Assembly: GCA_037176885.1 (NCBI GenBank)
Contig: JAWWNJ010000104.1
Span: forward strand, 744,001 to 808,000
DNA length: 64,000 nt
Reading direction: 5' to 3'
From: Favolaschia claudopus
Lineage: Eukaryota; Basidiomycota; Agaricomycetes; Agaricales; Mycenaceae
Below the pieces are notes generated by a model. It was not told the origin of the DNA and searched no databases. It was given only the letters and a program-made list of their open reading frames with translations. A program made the position numbers and the translations under genes. Of this stretch, positions 57,578 through 64,000 are shown piece after piece (the first letter of the stretch is position 1; each line of letters starts with the position of its first letter).

Positions 57578-58107
57578 GTGATGTTTGGCCGTATGTACGA
57601 TTTGATGCTACAAGCCAGGTCTTGCGATGGCCTGACTCTTTGAGCGATTTGCACCTTTCGCGAGATGGCAATCTGAAGAATTTGTTGTGGATGAAGCTTT
57701 AAAATCAGCTCCTTCCATAAGGTCCCGGAGCCTCCGGAGCCTGGGGCTATGTGACATGCGTAACACCTGTGACGTATGTGACGCGTTACATTCCCTTTTG
57801 CTCTCAACGTTGCCGCGCTCGACGGCGGACGCGTTGCTCCTCGTCAACCTTCCTTCCGCGTACCTAGCTGACCCTTGACCGACCCCAGAGCTGCATCATA
57901 CCCCCATCCTATTCGTGTTTTGCCGCAAAACCACGTTCATTTTGCTTGACGGCCGAGATTCAAGTTGTTCATTCTCCCTGCCTGGGAACTTCTAGAGCTC
58001 TTTCCTTAGGTTCACCGGGAGCCGGGTATCTCGAGGCGGGTTAGTCGGAGATCGAGGCGGTTCAAAACACCTTGTTTATAAGTGTTGTTTGTTCAGCCTC
58101 TTGCTTG

Positions 58108-61100
58108 ATGTCGGTGGTCGACGGGAAAAAGGGCGGCAAGCAGTCTCGGTTCTCTACGCTCCGGGTCTTTGGCAAGTTCGGCAAGAATGCGCCTCCAGGT
58201 CCGCCCCCGCCCCCGCCAAAAGACGCGGTCTATCTCGCGGCTCGCAATCGGTCCCTGGCTTCCCTGTCACCCGAATCATTGCCCGCCTCCCCGCTGTCTG
58301 GAGAGCAATACGCGGCGAGTAGCAGCTCAGCTGTGTCTTTATCTTTGCCTCAGCAGTCCAAGCAGCGCTCGGGCCTTTTCAAGTTCAACACCGTTTCCCG
58401 AAAGGCGACCCAGGACAGCGTCAGCGTCCCTAGTCCGGCGGAAGACGATGAAAACATCTCGATGCCTTGGAATTTCCAGCATAATGTTCATGTTGATGAG
58501 GGATTTGCTGGGATGCCCCCTTCTTGGACGACTTCTCTCCAAGAAGCGGGCTTTTCAGACGAAGAGATTGCCGCGATGAAGCAACGCCGCCTTGCCGACC
58601 GCGAACGCGAACGCGCCCATTCGCCCGCGGCTCTCGTGCGACCAGTACCGCGCAGCACCTCCCTGCCAAAAAACCAGCAGGGCCACACACCCGCGTCGTC
58701 TCTCAGCGCGTCCTCCGCCAGCATGTCGTCTTCCAGCTCGTCCCCAGTTCCAGACCTTCCGGGAAGTCAATATTCGTCTCCCAAGATCGAGTATGCATCC
58801 CCAAAGGTCGAGTACCAGACGTACAATGCCGATTATGCATCCTCCAAGCCCCAGCTGGACACTTTACGACCGCCGCCTTCGCCAAAGAGCCCCCCGCCTG
58901 TTTACTGGCGCGAGGAGCAGCCTCAGCCTTTGAATATTCCGAAACGACCGCCACAGCAACACGCTGTTTACCGCTCAGAGTCCCGCGCAAACTCCCAGCG
59001 CTCCATGTCCCCCTCACAATCTCCTCCCCCCTCTCGCTCCATGTCCCCGTCTTCATCTCGCCAGCCACCCCGCTCTTTCTCCCCTGCTGCTCCCTTCCGC
59101 CCATCGCCACAATCACAAGTCCACTCGCGATCGCAGTCTCAGCAATCGTCTGCCTCTGCTCATTCAGATGATTATGACGCTGCCCCCGCCGCGTACGACG
59201 AGCCGCAACACTCGCGTTCTCGTTCGCCGTCACCTTCACAAGACTCCCCGCTTCAGAACGCCAACTCAAATCTAAATCTCAAGAATCTCACCCTCGACCT
59301 TGACCTCTCCCTTGGCGATCCCGCGAGCACATGGTCCGACGCTGTCCTGTCCGCGACGTCGCTCAAGCCCGACTTTGGCTTGGACAGTGGCAAATCGCCG
59401 AGCTCGCCGCTGTTTACGCTTACGGCGCCCGGGAGGGAGGAGAAGACTCTCGACGACGACGACGACGAGAGTCCCATTGCGGCGTATTACACGAGACAAG
59501 GGAGGGAGAGCACAGGGAGTGGCGGCTCATCGCCTGGGCTCGCGTATGATTATAATTACGACGAGAGGGACTACGCTTCGGATCGGGAGGAGAGCAATAA
59601 GCTGGATGTAACTCGGGAAAGGGAACAGCAGAGGGATCGCGATTCCGGGTTGAGCGATACGACGATGTTGGCGCCGCCGCCGAGTGCGGGGGTAGTTAGT
59701 CGGATTGCGGTGGCAAGGAGGGCGGTCGCCGAGGTTGTACAGTCTAAACCGGTTCCGGTTCCGGTTCCGGGTGCGTGTTTGTTTCTTTTCTTTTCAACTC
59801 CGTTTTGTTTTCTGATTTCCGCCGATGTAGCTGTGCCACAACCCCCGGCGGAAGCGTCTACGTCCACTGCAGCTCCGCCACCACGTGTTGGACCACCAGC
59901 CTCGCCGCAGAGTTCTCACTTTGACGGCTCTTCAGGCTCGAGTGAGAGCCATGATCATCAGACGCCCACAACGGAGTTGGCGGAGGATGAAGGTGCGTGG
60001 TTCGGTACTGCTCCGATATCATTTAATGACGTACCTCACACAGATGAAGACGATACAGGCGAGCTGGACTACTACCTCGAGGGGAAGAGTTACCTGGAGA
60101 AAAACGGGTTCAAGGTGGAAGGATCGCATCGTGAACGGGGACACGGCGCGGATCATGGGAGCAACCATGGACACTCGAGGAGTAACTCTAGGAAGAATAC
60201 GGACGAGGACGAGGAAGATGAGGAGGAGAAGAGAAGGCAAGAGTGGGAAGCTATGCAACGAGGGGAGCTTCGGCGGACGATGGTGGATGGGAAGATTGGG
60301 AAGGCGCCGCCTGCGCCGCCGAGGACGGAGACTCCGCCGTTGAGGATCAAGACTGCCACGCCGCCGTTACAGCTCAAGAAAACCGCACCTCTACCGCCGC
60401 CGACAGTACCGCCACCTAGTCGGACACCTCCGACGCCGGTACGGACGCCCCCTGCACCACCTCAGATAATACGCGTGCCTGTACAACCGGATCCGCGGTC
60501 ACGGCTGATGACCAGCACCACCGATACGTTTGGGCTCGCTGATGGCCCCGACGGGGATGAGGAGGTGGATCATGACCACCACGAGTATGAGTATGGCGGG
60601 TATGGGCTTCCGGAAGACCGGGAGAGCGCGATTGCTGGGGCGGTGGAGAGCCCGAACCCAGGTGTCGGTGGGTATGGGAGCGCGTTTGGGAGTCCGAGTG
60701 CTGCGCCGGCGGGGTATGGGTATGCAGGCAGTAGCGAGCCGAGGAGGGGGGAGGCGGAAGAGGTGGACGTGGACGTGGAAGAGTATGAAGATGAAGATGA
60801 GGAGGAGGATGAGGAGGGGACGCTTGGGCCTAAGCAGCGCGCGAAGCTTGGGTTGGCGATTCGCGAGGCGGCACCTGTGCGTCCGCAGGTTATCACTACG
60901 CGGCGGAGCTCGAAGGCTCTTCTTTCGCCTGGTCCGCTCACTGCTTTAGGGATGGCAACGACACCGATCACACCTGCGCAACGATATGCGGGGTGGGTTG
61001 CTGCGGCCGTGGCGCCCCTGGAGGACTTCATCGACGAACCTTCGGATCCGCGCGAGTTCTATGGGGACTTGCATGAGATTGCGGAGGGTGAGAGCGGGAG

Positions 61101-62157
61101 TGTGTATGCTGCGGAGATCTTGCCCGACGCACCAATACAGAAGCTGAGGCTGCCGCCGCTCGTCAAGGCGCGCGATGCGGATGAGCTGTCGAAAGGGCGA
61201 CGTGTACTTGTGGCGATCAAGTCTGTGGCTCTTTTACCCGGCGGCAGTCAGAAGCTGCTGGATGTGCAGAAAGAGTGCTCTTTGCTACAAGGCTTGAGGT
61301 GCGACCAAGTGCTTGGGCTCGATGCGTTGTATGTGGATATGGAAGAAGATTCGCTTTGGATACGCATGGAGCTCATGGAGCGTAGTCTTGCGGACGTCGT
61401 TGGGCTTGTTGAGGAGGGCTTGAGGTTGCAGGAACCGCGCATAGTGGCTCGGTTCGCTAATGATGTGCGTTTTCCGTGGTTTCGTTTTCTTTGCGATTTG
61501 GCTGATGGGACCCGTGCACAGATGCTCCAAGCACTGGACTTTCTGCAAAAACATAATATTGCCCACCGTGACCTGCGATCGGACAATTTATTGCTCAACG
61601 CCGAGGGTTTCCTGAAGCTCGCGGACTTCTCAAATGCTGTCCATGTTACTTCAGAGAGACAGGTCGCGACAGATGTTGTCGGTGTTGTATTCTGGCAGGC
61701 CCCGGAAGTACGATCGTGAGTGTCTAACACTGTTCTCCGCCTATTTGTTTACCGTTTTGTAGCGGTTCATATGATCCGCTGAAAGTCGACGTTTGGTCTG
61801 TTGGCGCAACGGTGTGGGAACTGGCAGAAGCGAACCCACCGTTTTCCGACACGCAACAACCAGCGGATCGTTGGCCGCCGATCAGCAACCCTGACCTTTA
61901 CCCTCCATCCTTCCATGACCTTCTCCGTTTATGCTCCGAACCCGCTGCTTCTCGTCCATCACCAGGAGCTCTGCTTGAGGTTTGTCCTGCATTGTCTGCT
62001 GATTATGCGTTTCACAGTGTTCATTGATATTTATTTCCAGACACCTTTCGTTCAAAAAGCATGTGGTCGGCCTGTAATTGTCCAGTTACTTTCGCGGTGC
62101 ACGGCAATAGAGCAGGCCCTCCATGCTGGTGATGAACTGCCCGACTCTCCGCCATGA
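58108..62157 (+). CDS. PAK/STE20-like kinase with CRIB domain
   Basis: Probable effector of Cdc42/Rac-type GTPases. The N-terminus (MSVVDGKKGGKQSRFS) is followed by a CRIB/PBD domain: ISMPWNFQHNVHVDEGFAGM and the autoinhibitory-type SLQEAGFSDEEIAAMKQRR. A long Ser/Pro/Asp-rich linker with poly-Pro segments follows. The kinase domain has a Gly loop (EGESGSVYA), VAIKSV, catalytic HRDLRSDN, ADFSNA (Ser in place of Gly of DFG) and APEV. About five exons, with introns near 59769-59830, 61464-61521, 61718-61761 and 61979-62039. The ATG at 58108 gives the usual start just before the GKQSRFS block; the frame is open to an ATG at 58072. Confidence 0.88.
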
Positions 62158-62293
62158 CGACTTTCGATTTTCTGACTCGCCCATCTAATGGTATTATCTG
62201 CTTGCATACCCGGACAGGATTAATTTCTTCATTTATCTATTTAGTACCTGCATATATACACCATCTCGCTACAGCATGTGCACACCATCTCTG

Positions 62294-64000
62294 CTACAAC
62301 CCAGTTATGTTTCCAGCTACTCTCTCCAACGCATTTTTCAGTCGCAGAGACTCTGTTATTACCATGTCATGTTCGTCTTCGCTACATTCCGCAATGAAGG
62401 TTGTCGTCTCGGAAGCAAAGGCTGCGAGTTTGATGAGAAGTGTGGGCGCCAAAGGAACGGAGAACACATACGAAGAAGCTTGCCACCGTGCGCTTCCCAG
62501 AGGGCGGTCGCACACGCGAGCGCAAAGACTCGCAAACGCGCCTCGTCCGAGCGCGTGTGCATCAACAGGTCAAGATTCAGTTTCTTGAGCAGGGTGTCGT
62601 CGGTCGCGCTATCAGTTAGCGCTACCAAACACTCCGTTACGAGTGCTTTGCTTTCTGGACTGTGGTCCAATCGCACGCAAACCGCGACCTGCTGCACAAG
62701 CGCCGGAGCGACAGCGCGAAGCTTATCGTCACGCCAAAACGCTGCTCGCAACCTCAGTTGTGTAATCAAGTAAAGAATGTTAGCGCATACCACCGTCGTC
62801 TGACATCAGACTTTTCGACAGGATGTCCAGAACACCCGTCCAGAATGTTGAGTCGTTCACCGTCCCCGCGTTGTAGTCATTCAGTACCGACACAAATGGT
62901 TGGATGAGGAAGGACATGTACGGGTTCATCAAACCCTGGAAGAAGGTGAGTAGCATTCCAGCATTGAGGATATCGCCGTACCTTAAAATAATCTAGAAGT
63001 GCCGCGTAAACATTACAGAATGTTATTTTTCTTGCGAGGTCGATCGCTTCGGGTGGGAGTCAGCTCTGCTCTACGCGTGGAAGCTAGGCGGTACTGCTCA
63101 CATGCTTCGTTCGCAAACGCCCAATCGTGTAGTCTGCGGAAGAGAGGTCGGAATGAGGCTTCGTTTAGTTTGACAACGAGTTCGATGAAGGCCGCTATCG
63201 TTTCAGTTTCGGCCTGACAGCAATTGAGAAGGACGGCATGAAGCTTCACAATGTATTCACCTCGCTCCCGGGCTCTGCGATCTCTTTGAGAGCAAATGCT
63301 TCGAGGAAAATATTGAACAAGGAACGAGTGCTCTCTTGAACCGCAGGGCGTGATCCGCCTCTCAAACAACGTCTGAGGAGCTCGAAGTACCGGACCAGAC
63401 GCTCCTACATTCGACCGAGTCAGTACGCAAACATGATGGACTGCATGAGAAACTTCACTGTATGGGGCGACTCTTGGAGTGAAGGCCATAAATCGGTGAG
63501 GGCGGATATGATTGTGGCCGTAGGAGCACGTTTCGAAACCATCTTCATCAAGGCTGCCAACGGTGTTTGTGAAGAGGCACGGTGGTCGACACAAAGCTTT
63601 AAAACTTGGGTGAGCTCTGCGGGACCCCAGAAAGTCGGGATCGAAGTTAGCAAGCCGTGGAGGACATTCAGAGCTTCTGTGGCTACTTCTAGACCCGGAT
63701 TTAGACGGATTCAAAGCACGCCCAATTTCGAAACTTGCCTGAAAGGCCATCTTGAAGTAAAGCGACGCACTGGGTCACGATATCCCGGAAAAACGGAATG
63801 ATACGTGGCCCTAGCTTGACCCTGCGATTTGAATATCAGCGACGGTGTATGCCACAAGAAACAGTGAACAGACGATAGGGGCGCAAGCGCTGCCATTGCA
63901 GGTAAAGCCATCTTCCTGCCGCGAACCGTCGTTAAGATGGGGGGTACCATCTTAGTCAGTGAACCTTCTTCTCCAGGGCCCATGGTAGCAGCAATGGCTT
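62294..64000 (-). CDS. UTP10: UTP10/HEATR1, U3 snoRNP protein (C-terminal part)
   Basis: Large HEAT-repeat protein of the small-subunit processome, needed for pre-18S rRNA processing in the nucleolus. Only the 3' part is in the window; the gene continues past 64000. Segments: LGPRIIPFFRDIVTQCVALL; LHGLLTSIPTFWGPAELTQV; LKLCVDHRASSQTPL; LHAVLLNCCQAETETIAAFI; ELVVKLNEASFRPLFRRLHD, characteristic of the BP28CT domain; FWRDDKLRAVAPALVQQV; and a C-terminus ESLRLKNALERVAGNITGL. One intron (63689-63738) has a GC donor (TCAG|GCAAGT). The stop lies 137 bp from the PAK kinase stop (convergent). Confidence 0.88.
63689..63738 (-). other. GC-AG intron in UTP10
   Basis: A 50 nt intron with donor G|GCAAGT and acceptor GTCTAG. 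It joins LLQDGLS to EVATEALNVL in frame; no nearby GT donor does so. Confidence 0.7.

Larger units (their letters stand above)
55377..58107. other. 2.7 kb accessory intergenic region
   Basis: Holds the paralogous empty site at 55540-55615, the minisatellite at 56215-56460 and the MITE at 56964-57577. A 189-codon + frame (55504-56073) has no motif and is likely spurious. The right end is the PAK kinase promoter and leader. Confidence 0.55.

Overview
This is a 64 kb piece of a eukaryotic nuclear chromosome, almost certainly from an Agaricomycete (Basidiomycota, mushroom-forming fungus). The genes are compact and densely packed on both strands. They are broken by many introns of about 45-60 nt. 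Several families are typical of Agaricomycetes: a seven-transmembrane-like family, a short protein kinase family, a DUF1295 membrane reductase-like family, secreted ricin-B-type lectins and a GH5 hydrolase. No prokaryotic-type features (operons, CRISPR, Shine-Dalgarno sites) are present. All genes were called by eye from reading frames, splice-site consensus and remembered family motifs; no search was run. Percent identities are not given because none was computed.

Layout. 0-12.4 kb is mostly housekeeping: the 5' end of an MFS-like transporter (-), a RING-CH ubiquitin ligase (-), eIF2 gamma (+), an SR-type RRM protein (-), a PPR-like mitochondrial protein (+), PDAP1/PP28 (-), complex I NDUFA6 (+) and cytidine deaminase (-). 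12.7-15.5 kb holds a decayed membrane-protein gene. 15.5-27.8 kb holds a GH5 enzyme (+), an NmrA-like protein (-), a Lys/Arg-rich nuclear-type protein with repeated exons (+), a DUF1365 protein (+), an uncharacterised coiled-coil protein (-) and a protein kinase (+). 27.8-33.2 kb holds a kinase remnant, BAP31 (-), a second, better preserved copy of the membrane-protein gene (+) and DUF1295 copy 1 (-). 33.6-49.4 kb holds VPS72/YL1 (-), mitoribosomal mS25 (+), a possible small gene (-), ricin-B lectin copy 1 (-), the mitochondrial ATP synthase epsilon subunit (+, easily missed), SET2 (-), RPA49 (+), DUF1295 copy 2 (+) and the MRS2 Mg2+ channel (-). 49.4-58 kb is accessory: a 1.6 kb element with terminal inverted repeats, a Cys-rich lineage-specific protein (+), ricin-B lectin copy 2 (+), a minisatellite and a hAT-like MITE. 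58-64 kb holds a PAK/STE20-like kinase (+) and the 3' part of UTP10/HEATR1 (-).

The unifying theme is local duplication. Four unrelated loci have been copied within the window: the cytidine deaminase 5' end plus the adjacent membrane-protein gene, the kinase/BAP31 junction, DUF1295 and the ricin-B lectin. Some copies are intact and some are decayed. Housekeeping functions cluster around nuclear gene expression (SET2, VPS72, RPA49, UTP10, SR protein, eIF2 gamma) and mitochondria (NDUFA6, ATP epsilon, mS25, MRS2, PPR), but there is no sign of an operon-like functional unit. I did not find a convincing new multi-gene system. The most notable observations are a MITE insertion with a paralogous empty site, a gene grown by duplication of phase-1 symmetric exons, and several GC-AG introns.
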